A stretch of DNA of 45,739 bases from IMG/VR virus record IMGVR_UViG_3300035698_017008, positions 1 to 45,739 of that record, one strand, 5' to 3'. Both the position numbers and the translations under genes were made by a program. Positions 22,752 through 29,267 of the stretch are shown here, piece by piece (within the stretch, counting starts at the first letter, position 1; every line of letters starts with the position of its first letter). The notes under the pieces are model-generated. The model was not told the DNA's origin and made no database searches. It worked only from the letters and a program-made list of their open reading frames with translations. Source of the stretch: a virus.

Positions 22752-24103
22752 TTTATGTCCTCTGAAGAGTTTGCAACAGACTTATCAAATCTGCGTTCGA
22801 GAAATCTAGGGAGAAAGAGGCTGTCAACATCTTCACGACCCTTTCCTTGACTCTTAATTCTTTCATTATACAGAACTGCAACAATACTACCAATCCAACT
22901 TTCGATATCTCTGGTAATTTCATCTCGAAGATCGTCGGGAAATCCACTTATTGATGTTACAACTTTTCTGTCAGAAGAGGCAACAATTAAACTCCCGACT
23001 TTGCCCTCGAACTTTCCAGTTCCCGGATTCCATCCGATGACTTCCATATCAGCATCCTTCTCTGCCTTAAACTTCACAAGATGCTTGCTTCGATTATCTT
23101 CCCACAGTCCTACAAAGTTCTTAAGAATGGTTCCTTCCTCGCCTTCCGACAACATTTCTTCGAAATGAGCCTGGGCCTCATCTAAGTTGACAACCACCCG
23201 GCAAGGAATGGCCCAATATTTTAAAGTCAACCCCTTAAGCTTTGCTGCAAGAGCATCAGCACCCTTAGGTTGCAATTTTTCAATAATACGACTAAGCGTT
23301 ATATATCTATCTCGGTAAGTGAGGGAGGACTTACCTGCCTTGAACTCGTCAGCTGGTATGATGTCCCACAGTTGGGCACGGACCATCTTGGCTTCTTCAA
23401 TGGATATAGTTCCCTTGATGGCTTTATTGATAATACCATTTCCAACTTTACGGGAGAGTAGTTTACCGTTTTCATCCACTACCACGAGTTCACCGTCGAA
23501 CACCACAGCAGCGCCTGCCTCTTTACCAAGTTCGATGAACTCGGCGTCCATTTCCCCTAATAGGTCAATTGCACGACCGGAACGACCACAGATTGAAATC
23601 TTACTTCCATCAACATGGAAGTTTACCCTCAAACCATCAGCTTTGAGCTGGCTATATGCAGGGTATGTGATGTTTTTGATATTCTTCGAGTCGTATGCTC
23701 TTGCAAGCAAACACGGATACGTCGGTATATGGCCTTCTACAACCGCATTGACGATACCATCTGCCATGCCACAACGAAGATCCTTGCCGATAACCCTACT
23801 AACAACAGTAGCATCATCAATGGAAACGTTAGAAAGAATATTGCGTAGATGCTCAATACCTGCGTGCCCTGTGAGTTGGCGGCTCGAAAGCTTTTCAAGT
23901 TCAACCAATGCCCAGTCGAGGGGCTTTCCACCTTTAGGGTCATAGTCGGGGATTTTCCTAATATAAAAATTGACATACGGGTCCAATGCAAGCCCCACAA
24001 CCTTCATAAATAGCGCATTGTCCTTGTGCTTATTTATCAACGCCAATTTGTGACTGCGCTTTGTGTCTGAACCAATTTCTTGTAAAATATCTAGGATATT
24101 CAT
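22748..24103 (-). CDS. ATP-dependent DNA ligase (T4 gp30-like)
   Basis: 451 aa, close to T4 ligase length. An N-terminal helical domain precedes motif I QLKADGLR with adenylated Lys154, motif III VFDGELVV, motif IV EEGTILKN and motif V HLVKFKAEKD, then a C-terminal OB domain. It seals Okazaki fragments and repair nicks. It is first in a unit with a small membrane protein and RNA ligase, behind a consensus-like sigma-70 promoter, so probably early. AAGGG lies 5 nt before the ATG. Confidence 0.95.
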   Translation of the reverse strand: MNILDILQEIGSDTKRSHKLALINKHKDNALFMKVVGLALDPYVNFYIRKIPDYDPKGGKPLDWALVELEKLSSRQLTGHAGIEHLRNILSNVSIDDATVVSRVIGKDLRCGMADGIVNAVVEGHIPTYPCLLARAYDSKNIKNITYPAYSQLKADGLRVNFHVDGSKISICGRSGRAIDLLGEMDAEFIELGKEAGAAVVFDGELVVVDENGKLLSRKVGNGIINKAIKGTISIEEAKMVRAQLWDIIPADEFKAGKSSLTYRDRYITLSRIIEKLQPKGADALAAKLKGLTLKYWAIPCRVVVNLDEAQAHFEEMLSEGEEGTILKNFVGLWEDNRSKHLVKFKAEKDADMEVIGWNPGTGKFEGKVGSLIVASSDRKVVTSISGFPDDLRDEITRDIESWIGSIVAVLYNERIKSQGKGREDVDSLFLPRFLERRFDKSVANSSEDIK

Positions 24104-24126
24104 GTGTGCCCTTAATCTATGTCACT

Positions 24127-24154
24127 ATTATAGCTTGGACCCAGTAAATGTCAA
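24127..24154 (-). promoter_or_regulatory. Consensus-like sigma-70 promoter of DNA ligase
   Basis: TTGACA (24149-24154), 16-bp spacer, TATAAT (24127-24132). Both hexamers are perfect. The transcript would start about 20 nt before the ligase ATG. Confidence 0.85.
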
Positions 24155-24280
24155 CCGGAGTCACATCCAATCTAAATATTACTAAATTCTGGTACCCCAT
24201 GATGGAACACTTCAAACCACCGTCCGTTCGATTATCAATTCGACTGCTCTTTATAGTGTAACATAGGAAAACATGGAGCC

Positions 24281-24292
24281 GGTGGCGCCACC
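24281..24292. repeat. 12-bp perfect palindrome
   Basis: GGTGGCGCCACC, about 130 bp upstream of the DNA ligase promoter. Its arms (GGTGGC/GCCACC) are the same as those of the palindrome at 22585-22600 in the same transcription unit, so the two may share a binding factor. Confidence 0.5.
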
Positions 24293-24350
24293 TTATATCC
24301 AGTGGTTATCCGTTTTTCTGAGCTAATGAGGCAGTTCTATTTTACTAGAT

Positions 24351-24680
24351 TTACTCTAGATCTGCAAGATGCTCCAGAATCACTGTGTCATAATTATGTT
24401 TGACTGCGAACTCGATAATGTCGGATAAAATTATGTCCTCATCGCTTGTGGAATACCATAGTATCCTTGAGGGGTCTATAGAATCAAACCCAGTTAAAAC
24501 CTCAATCGACTTCTCTAAGTATGTGGAATAAGAACCGAATGTCTCAGGCACATACTCACCTAATGCAGCATCTAAGATTTCAGTCTGAGGTATAATCTGT
24601 ATTGTTTTGACTATTTTTCCATTTTGGTCAGAAATAGTATATTCTGTGCCCAACGATTCTATATTTGTTGCTTTGTACAT
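24351..24680 (-). CDS. Unknown 109-aa protein
   Basis: Starts MYKATNIESLGTEYTISD. Mixed alpha/beta, acidic. GAGGAT lies 8 nt upstream and CATAAATA at 24705-24712 gives a separate late start. It follows the SufB/D-like gene. Not recognised. Confidence 0.6.
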   Translation of the reverse strand: MYKATNIESLGTEYTISDQNGKIVKTIQIIPQTEILDAALGEYVPETFGSYSTYLEKSIEVLTGFDSIDPSRILWYSTSDEDIILSDIIEFAVKHNYDTVILEHLADLE

Positions 24681-24704
24681 ATCTTATATCCTCGAGTTAT
24701 ATTA

Positions 24705-24712
24705 TATTTATG
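24705..24712 (-). promoter_or_regulatory. Late-type promoter overlapping a stop codon
   Basis: CATAAATA on the minus strand; the TAA in it is the stop of the SufB/D-like gene. It drives the 109-aa gene. Confidence 0.5.
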
Positions 24713-25745
24713 GAAACTGTAGAAATTTTGCCTTATTATCGTAAAATCTCTTTACTCCTATCATCCTAGCAAGAATAGTCCTGTCTATGATGTCTGTTAC
24801 ATATTTCTTAACTTCCATTTCCGCACTTTTATCAAATGTGCCTGTTACACTGATATTAGAGACGTCTATTTTTGTATTTTCACCAGGCACTTGCCCCAAA
24901 ACAACAGGCAAAAATGTCACCTTAGCACTTTCCTGCAAAATTTCCTTGTAATTTACTGATACAGAGTACACGTCTGATGTGGGCTGGATATACAGTAGAG
25001 TGTGGAATCTCCTATTAGCAGAATTGACTACTCCGATTAGTTCTGCGATAGAGTTATGATGCATCACTACTCTGTTTTCATCAATAACGTTCGCGGCGCC
25101 TTTACCCATCATTGCATGATTATATATGCCGGCTTCATGTACAGTCACATTTCTATAAATCATCGATGTTGCTGAGATATTACTTTGATAGAATGTAGTT
25201 AGATGCAATTTAGCCTGTTGTTGAAGGGTGTAATTCACAACAGAAATTGCTGCACATGAACTTTCAATTTCTTCTACAATTTCTATTTCTATATTCGGTG
25301 ATATGTCAAAGAATGCGACCGAACCATAACATGTCTCGAAGTCACTCTTGTATTTGATATAAATAGGCTGGTCTATTTCTCCAACTATCTGAAATGTGAT
25401 ATGATTTTGACACATCAAATATGCCAAAGTAGGAAAAATTTCGGGATTATAGTAGCTACGTGGATTAACAAGGAGATTTGGATTTTCTAAAGAGTTAGTT
25501 ACCAAGACACCCGGGTGATCAAAGAACTCTTTGCTAATATGAATCTCATTTCCCGTTATTGTAGCAACAAGGCCAGTCAGCCCGGGGTCCACAATCATTT
25601 GGACTTTGTTGTTTTGAATAAGAAACCGCTGTTCGAAGAGCGAATCGAGACCTGTGTTAGAGTACTTGTCCTGGGCCGCTGCGTAGTTTAGTTCAGGATA
25701 ATATTTTCCCAAAAAAGATTTTACTGATGTTAAGTTTGGTGTCAT
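24708..25745 (-). CDS. SufB/SufD-like beta-helix protein
   Basis: 345 aa. The second half reads as a right-handed beta-helix: short hydrophobic strands with turns, then HTLLYIQPTSDVYSVSVNYK and EILQESAKVTFLPVVLG, which resemble the SufB/D pattern H-x-H-P-x-S-x-YK-x-IL-x-A-x-F-G. SufB/D with SufC form the scaffold that builds Fe-S clusters. No SufC ATPase is visible here. The known SufB/SufD functional Cys/Glu/His positions cannot be confirmed by eye. The A-type carrier at 16150-16470 makes an Fe-S role attractive. ATG 25745 chosen for GAG at 6 nt upstream. A structural beta-helix protein is the main alternative. Confidence 0.45.
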   Translation of the reverse strand: MTPNLTSVKSFLGKYYPELNYAAAQDKYSNTGLDSLFEQRFLIQNNKVQMIVDPGLTGLVATITGNEIHISKEFFDHPGVLVTNSLENPNLLVNPRSYYNPEIFPTLAYLMCQNHITFQIVGEIDQPIYIKYKSDFETCYGSVAFFDISPNIEIEIVEEIESSCAAISVVNYTLQQQAKLHLTTFYQSNISATSMIYRNVTVHEAGIYNHAMMGKGAANVIDENRVVMHHNSIAELIGVVNSANRRFHTLLYIQPTSDVYSVSVNYKEILQESAKVTFLPVVLGQVPGENTKIDVSNISVTGTFDKSAEMEVKKYVTDIIDRTILARMIGVKRFYDNKAKFLQFP

Positions 25746-25768
25746 TTTATTCTCGTGTTCCAACGAGA

Positions 25769-25776
25769 TATTTATC
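25769..25776 (-). promoter_or_regulatory. T4-type late promoter with palindrome at the start site
   Basis: GATAAATA on the minus strand, directly followed by the inverted repeat CTCGT-N6-ACGAG (25752-25767), and then the ATG at 25745. It lies just past the clpS stop. Confidence 0.55.
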
Positions 25777-25777
25777 C

Positions 25778-26083
25778 TTAAATTTCTTCAAAGGTCGCAA
25801 CTAGTGGGAAACCATTTGCCCTGGCCAACGAAGCAGTTTCGAGTGCCTTTTCTTCTGCAATTTCTCGGGTATACGGTGCACCGGCAATCCCTTGGCCCTC
25901 GACATGAATTTGCTTAGTCAGGAGAATAGCATCATCGACGGATTTGTAGAAAATAGTTGTCAAAACCAATAAGACAAATTGGAATGTAGTTGTGTCATCG
26001 TTGTGCAGGATGACTTTGTACATGCTTGGAATCTTAACCTTAATGGTTTCATCAATCTTTTCAATAACTTCGATATCTGGCAT
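25778..26083 (-). CDS. clpS: ClpS, N-end-rule adaptor of ClpA
   Basis: 101 aa, normal length. The core PSMYKVILHNDDTTTFQFV carries N28-D29-D30 and IHVEGQGIAG carries His60, corresponding to the pocket that binds the free amino group and side chain of N-degrons in bacterial ClpS. The ending TREIAEEKALETASLARANG also fits. A 16-17 residue N-terminal extension, needed in E. coli to inhibit other ClpA substrates, is present. ClpS directs destabilising-N-terminus proteins to ClpAP, and the window also encodes ClpA and ClpP. Its GGGGA ribosome binding site lies inside an inverted repeat over its promoter. Confidence 0.95.
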   Translation of the reverse strand: MPDIEVIEKIDETIKVKIPSMYKVILHNDDTTTFQFVLLVLTTIFYKSVDDAILLTKQIHVEGQGIAGAPYTREIAEEKALETASLARANGFPLVATFEEI

Positions 26084-26091
26084 AATTTAGT

Positions 26092-26126
26092 CCCCGGGTG
26101 TGAGCTTTATTTTACACAACCCGGGG
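26092..26126 (-). repeat. Inverted repeat over the clpS promoter and ribosome binding site
   Basis: Arms CCCCGGGTTGTG and CACACCCGGGG (one unpaired base) flank the -10 box of the clpS promoter; the downstream arm contains the clpS Shine-Dalgarno GGGGA. In a transcript reading through from hsp20 it would fold and hide the ribosome binding site. In DNA it could be an operator. It has no T-run on the minus strand and so is not an ordinary terminator. Confidence 0.7.
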
Positions 26127-26137
26127 CAAAAAGTCAA
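26109..26137 (-). promoter_or_regulatory. Sigma-70 promoter of clpS
   Basis: TTGACT (26132-26137), 17-bp spacer, TAAAAT (26109-26114). Predicted start is around 26102, giving a leader of about 19 nt that contains only one arm of the inverted repeat. Confidence 0.65.
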
Positions 26138-26140
26138 TCT

Positions 26141-26563
26141 TTATTTAATGGCGATTAACTTTGGTTTGGCTTCTTCTGGTGTATTCTTCATGAATGTTAC
26201 AGAAAGAATGCCGTCTTCGAGCCTTGCGTCAACAATCTCAAAGAATTCAGCAATGCGGAAGCTCTTTGAGAAAGATCTGGATGCAATACCCCTGTATTGA
26301 TATGCATCAGCATGGTCCTCTGCGTCAACGTCCTTGTCGCCGCGGATGGTTAAAATACCTTCCTTTGTTTCTGCAGTAATTTGATGCTTCTTAAATCCGG
26401 CAACTGCAAGCTCGAGAATGAAAATATTCTCTGTGTTCTTTACAATGTTGTGTGGGGGATACCCGGTTGTTGCCTGTGTTTGAAAATCCCTAAATGTGGG
26501 ACCAAATCCTACAGCAAATGATTCGAGTTGATCAAATAAACGTGAAAAGTCATTTCTAGACAT
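26141..26563 (-). CDS. Small heat-shock protein Hsp20 (IbpA-like)
   Basis: 140 aa with an alpha-crystallin domain at about 38-130: the pattern FILELAVAGFKKHQI, ILTIRGDK and the G-x-L motif EDGILSVTF are all present, plus a short C-terminal tail. It is an ATP-independent holdase. Hsp20 genes are frequent in T4-like aquatic phages. The leader from the late promoter at 26645-26652 is about 75 nt and contains a sequence able to pair with the ribosome binding site in the manner of ROSE thermometers (see separate entry). ClpS follows. Confidence 0.93.
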   Translation of the reverse strand: MSRNDFSRLFDQLESFAVGFGPTFRDFQTQATTGYPPHNIVKNTENIFILELAVAGFKKHQITAETKEGILTIRGDKDVDAEDHADAYQYRGIASRSFSKSFRIAEFFEIVDARLEDGILSVTFMKNTPEEAKPKLIAIK

Positions 26564-26644
26564 AATATAACTCCTTATAGCAAGTTAAAATGCGGCTTCT
26601 ACCGCGTTAAAGTGTAAAGCCCCACCATGGGCACCTTACAAATT
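26564..26644 (-). promoter_or_regulatory. hsp20 leader with ROSE-like thermosensor
   Basis: In the RNA the segment UAACUUGCU (26579-26587) can pair with AGGAGUUA (26568-26575) across an AUA loop, using the UUGCU facing AGGAG arrangement with one G opposite G that marks ROSE thermometers in bacterial hsp20 leaders. A second hairpin, GCGG-N6-CCGC (26593-26606), lies upstream. The three-base loop is tight, so the fold needs testing. Confidence 0.45.
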
Positions 26645-26652
26645 TATTTATC
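26645..26652 (-). promoter_or_regulatory. T4-type late promoter of hsp20
   Basis: GATAAATA on the minus strand, just after the stop of the GH16 gene (26654) and about 80 nt before the hsp20 ATG. Confidence 0.6.
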
Positions 26653-26653
26653 T

Positions 26654-27400
26654 CTAGTAGAGAGGTGTATAGTTAAAATTCTTTACCCACATATACCTTT
26701 TGATATTGCTTGTGGCTCCACCACCCCAGTTTATGTTGTCAGTTCCCCAGTGATTCATCATAACCCTGGCCGGCAGAGATGGGACTACCCTTGTGTGGGT
26801 GCCTATCAAAGCGTCATCCCTGAAGAATTCAATCTTTCCGGGTTGCCAAATAAATTTATATCTATGGAAACCATTGTGCGGCATGAAGTTTGAACAGTCA
26901 ACTTTAGTATGTTCACTCGGCATAGATTCACCAACCCAACTTGTTATCTGTGTAAAGTGACTTCGATCGTTGCCTTCTACTTCAAAGTCAATTTCTGTAT
27001 TTGCCGAATCGAAATATATGAAACACCCGGTAACGGAACCACTAATCGGTTGCCCGACAGAATCAATGGAGTCTGCTGTTGAGCTTGCACGCATTTCCCA
27101 TTCAAACGTACCATAATGAAAGAGATCCTTAGATGCGAGCTCGGCACCGTTTGACACTATTCCGGAATCAGTCGAAGACTGTACCATTGCGAGACGCAAG
27201 GCGCCGTCGACAATAGCTACATTACTGGCAAGAAATGACCCCTTGTGCGTCGGAGTTACCCCGGGTGCAGTCCAAGTGGATACAGTCCATTTTTCTGTAT
27301 CTAATTTTTTGAAATTATCAACAAAGGTTGGCCCTTTGGGTGTAGGTGTCGGCACAGGCGGGCTAAAAACTCTTTTAAACCATTCTTTAATTTTTTTCAT
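26654..27400 (-). CDS. Glycoside hydrolase family 16-like enzyme
   Basis: 248 aa from ATG 27400, which overlaps the deacetylase stop as TAATG. A basic N-terminus (MKKIKEWFKRVF) and proline linker (SPPVPTPTP) precede a beta-jellyroll. The catalytic signature ExDxE is seen as TEIDFEVEG with Glu136, Asp138 and Glu140. GH16 enzymes cut beta-1,3/1,4 glucans, agar, carrageenan or related polymers; the bond is not predictable here. No signal peptide is obvious, though the basic start plus linker could be a non-classical anchor. Last gene of the envelope cassette, so possibly processes the polymer made by the GT2 enzyme, or acts on virions as a depolymerase. Confidence 0.8.
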   Translation of the reverse strand: MKKIKEWFKRVFSPPVPTPTPKGPTFVDNFKKLDTEKWTVSTWTAPGVTPTHKGSFLASNVAIVDGALRLAMVQSSTDSGIVSNGAELASKDLFHYGTFEWEMRASSTADSIDSVGQPISGSVTGCFIYFDSANTEIDFEVEGNDRSHFTQITSWVGESMPSEHTKVDCSNFMPHNGFHRYKFIWQPGKIEFFRDDALIGTHTRVVPSLPARVMMNHWGTDNINWGGGATSNIKRYMWVKNFNYTPLY

Positions 27401-28155
27401 TATTGACATGACCTTAGTTCTCCCGATTCGATCATAAACTTGATATCTTCTGGCGTGCAATTGCCATTAATATTTAGCCTTTTTATCTCAAGAGTATCGT
27501 CACCCTTTTTATTATTTGAAATGGAATTGACATGTGCTGTGGATGTAAAACCGAGTTTCGATGACATCCTTAGCGCATCTTGTCTAAAATATCCAAACGG
27601 CCATGCAAAGCTTGTCACAGGTTTTCCTATAATTCCTTCAATAATGGCCTTAGACATGACCATTTCTCCAACAAGAATTCTTATATCAACTGTGTCCATC
27701 TTCCCTTCCCATTCCATATAGTGAGTATGAGAATGTGCGCCAATTTGGAAGTTGTTGTTTGAAGATAGCTCCAATAGCTCGTCCCTTGCCAGACGGTCCG
27801 GATTATCAAACACTCCACTCATTACATAAAATGTAGCCGACATTTTTCTATCACTTAGCATCGTGGCGGCCAGAAGATTATCCTTCCATCCGTCGTCGAA
27901 CGTAATCGCGATTGTTTTGTCGGGGAGGGAAATGCCGCCCCTCATATATTGCTCCAGAACATCTACTGTTACAGTAGTGTAACCCGAGTTCGCAATCACA
28001 TCTAAGTGCTTAGAAAAGTTTTCAGGAGAAATTGCAGTATCGGAAGCAGGGTAATCTATCGTTACCTTATGGTAAATCAAGACAGGTATAATTGATTCGG
28101 ATGCCATAGCTGCAAACTGTGCTAAAAGCAGAATAATTCCTATGTAAACCCTCAT
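27400..28155 (-). CDS. Secreted polysaccharide deacetylase (NodB/PgaB-like)
   Basis: 251 aa. A signal peptide (MRVYIGIILLLAQFAAMASES) leads to PVLIYHKV, the usual start of NodB domains in PgaB-type enzymes. Metal and catalytic residues are TFDDGW (Asp87, Asp88) and HSHTH (His141 and His145). It should remove N-acetyl groups from a periplasmic or surface polysaccharide such as poly-GlcNAc. The ATG overlaps the upstream stop (ATGA), and the stop overlaps the GH16 start. Host-type secreted carbohydrate esterases are unusual in phage operons; here it belongs to a six-gene polymer cassette. Confidence 0.88.
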   Translation of the reverse strand: MRVYIGIILLLAQFAAMASESIIPVLIYHKVTIDYPASDTAISPENFSKHLDVIANSGYTTVTVDVLEQYMRGGISLPDKTIAITFDDGWKDNLLAATMLSDRKMSATFYVMSGVFDNPDRLARDELLELSSNNNFQIGAHSHTHYMEWEGKMDTVDIRILVGEMVMSKAIIEGIIGKPVTSFAWPFGYFRQDALRMSSKLGFTSTAHVNSISNNKKGDDTLEIKRLNINGNCTPEDIKFMIESGELRSCQ

Positions 28156-28496
28156 TTAATGATTACTTTCGAGTTAGAACAACAATCTACTAATTTTTCA
28201 TAAACCTCTGGTTCAACATTTACGCAACCGGCAGTAACTGTGAGTCGGTGTTTTGCATATGGGCTCTTTATTCTAGCAAATCTTTGCTGGCCAGGAACAT
28301 CTATGACTCGATGGACTGCAAACAAATTGTTCTGTTCTCTATGAAACAGCAGAATATCTCCCCCGTAGCCGGGTTCGGACGTACTATAATGAGTAATCTC
28401 GAACTCACCAACAGGGGTATCATTGCCTACCAAGGCAGGATAACAATCTGAGGCGAAGCAGATTATCGCAAGGGCAATATCCACAACCACAGTCAT
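28152..28496 (-). CDS. L,D-transpeptidase-like protein (YkuD-related)
   Basis: 114 aa. A hydrophobic start (MTVVVDIALAIICFASDC) probably exports it. The segment LVGNDTPVGEFEI, then HREQNNLFAVHRV and finally TAGCVNVEPEVY fits the YkuD layout (TPxGxF, His, SxGCIRV-like cysteine). In bacteria these enzymes cross-link or anchor material to peptidoglycan. It is shorter than most and the Ser-x-Gly-Cys motif is altered to Thr-Ala-Gly-Cys, so activity is uncertain. AAGGGA lies upstream. Confidence 0.6.
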   Translation of the reverse strand: MTVVVDIALAIICFASDCYPALVGNDTPVGEFEITHYSTSEPGYGGDILLFHREQNNLFAVHRVIDVPGQQRFARIKSPYAKHRLTVTAGCVNVEPEVYEKLVDCCSNSKVIIK

Positions 28497-28499
28497 AAG

Positions 28500-28805
28500 T
28501 TATCCCTTAATCTTGCAGCCCTTGAGCCTTAGGTTCTGCTTTTCTTTCTTTGAAAGACCTGTAGTATCCTTCTCAGGCGGACACACAAATTCCAAAGGCT
28601 TTGGTGTAGGTTTTACTACTGGCTGGGGTACAGGTACCGGCGGAGGTGGCACCTCAATTTTCTGAATGACAGGTGGCGGCAAAGCCGGCGGAATCTCCTT
28701 AATTGCAACTGTCGAAATGCCAACTGCTGCGGCTATTGGCACTAACACCGGAAACCGCATCAGAAAGTTTACGACAACTGCGTTGCCTGGAAGTCCTAAT
28801 GACAT
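28500..28805 (-). CDS. Membrane-anchored proline-rich protein (TonB-like layout)
   Basis: 101 aa. One membrane segment near 18-36 (PVLVPIAAAVGISTVAI), then a stiff proline-rich stretch (about 38-70: PPALPPPV, VPPPPVPVPQP), then a small basic C-terminal part with two cysteines. This is the design of TonB/TolA-like proteins that span the periplasm. In the cassette it could connect the inner-membrane synthase with the outer-membrane-like protein. No direct family match. A GGGGAG ribosome binding site is present. Confidence 0.55.
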   Translation of the reverse strand: MSLGLPGNAVVVNFLMRFPVLVPIAAAVGISTVAIKEIPPALPPPVIQKIEVPPPPVPVPQPVVKPTPKPLEFVCPPEKDTTGLSKKEKQNLRLKGCKIKG

Positions 28806-28808
28806 GTA

Positions 28809-29267
28809 TTATCTCCCCAAGTTCCAGCCGAACCAATAGCTAGCGTAGAGCTGCATACCGGTACCACGACTGGGTCCGCTAGTCACACCGCGGAAATGAT
28901 TTTCATGAACTGCTTGAAGTCCTACATCAAAAACACCGCTATCAAACGAGCGGCTCATTTTAACGCCAACTGCCGGGACAACCTTGTTGTTATAAGAGAG
29001 TCCGTTCTTGTCAGCACTGTAGCCCAAGCTAACATAAGTATTTAGCGTCCATTCTTTATTATCACCTAATTTGCGCCAATCAATACCCTGCTCAATTTTA
29101 CCCTGGAGCAGAACATTATCGTCCTCGGGGGTGTTCTTAATTACACCCGGGTTGACAGTCAGCACGCTCCACGTCGATCCGGGATACCCCAACGGGGTCA
29201 GCCCGTCTTGGGCAACGGCGATACTAGATGCAAACAGAAATGCCGCAGTAATCAGAGTCTTTTTCAT
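28809..29267 (-). CDS. Secreted, probable outer-membrane beta-barrel-like protein
   Basis: 152 aa. Clear signal peptide (MKKTLITAAFLFASSIAVAQ). The mature part alternates polar and hydrophobic residues in strands (WTLNTYVSLGYSAD, VGVKMSRSF, GVFDVGLQAVHENH) and ends in aromatic YASYWFGWNLGR, typical of outer-membrane strands. It is too short for a large porin alone and may oligomerise. The ATG overlaps the GT2 stop (ATGA). By position it could play the part that PgaA or NfrA plays beside a GT2 synthase, but I see no detailed match. Confidence 0.6.
   Translation of the reverse strand: MKKTLITAAFLFASSIAVAQDGLTPLGYPGSTWSVLTVNPGVIKNTPEDDNVLLQGKIEQGIDWRKLGDNKEWTLNTYVSLGYSADKNGLSYNNKVVPAVGVKMSRSFDSGVFDVGLQAVHENHFRGVTSGPSRGTGMQLYASYWFGWNLGR

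Larger units (their letters stand above)
24104..24350. other. Longest non-coding stretch of the window
   Basis: About 250 nt with no convincing gene. It holds the DNA ligase promoter (24127-24154), a 12-bp perfect palindrome GGTGGCGCCACC (24281-24292) and, on the plus strand, a 17-codon frame from ATG 24273 with AGGA before it. On the minus strand the words TTAGCTCAG recall a tRNA D-arm but no T-arm or acceptor pairing follows. It may be a regulatory hub. Confidence 0.5.

Noticed and set aside
23319-23945. 208-codon plus-strand frame opposite DNA ligase
   Set aside because: Antisense shadow of the ligase gene, with low-complexity Ser/Pro/Leu content and no ribosome binding site.
24273-24326. 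17-codon plus-strand frame with AGGA before its ATG
   Set aside because: Too short to support without conservation or expression data; mentioned as part of the non-coding region.
24260-24340. Possible tRNA on the minus strand (TTAGCTCAG followed by a CCACT/GGTGG stem)
   Set aside because: No T-arm (GGTTCRA) and no acceptor pairing could be found; the stem may be chance.
26092-26126. Hairpin before clpS as a rho-independent terminator
   Set aside because: The T-run precedes the stem on the minus strand instead of following it, and the plus strand is followed by A residues; promoter boxes overlap it.
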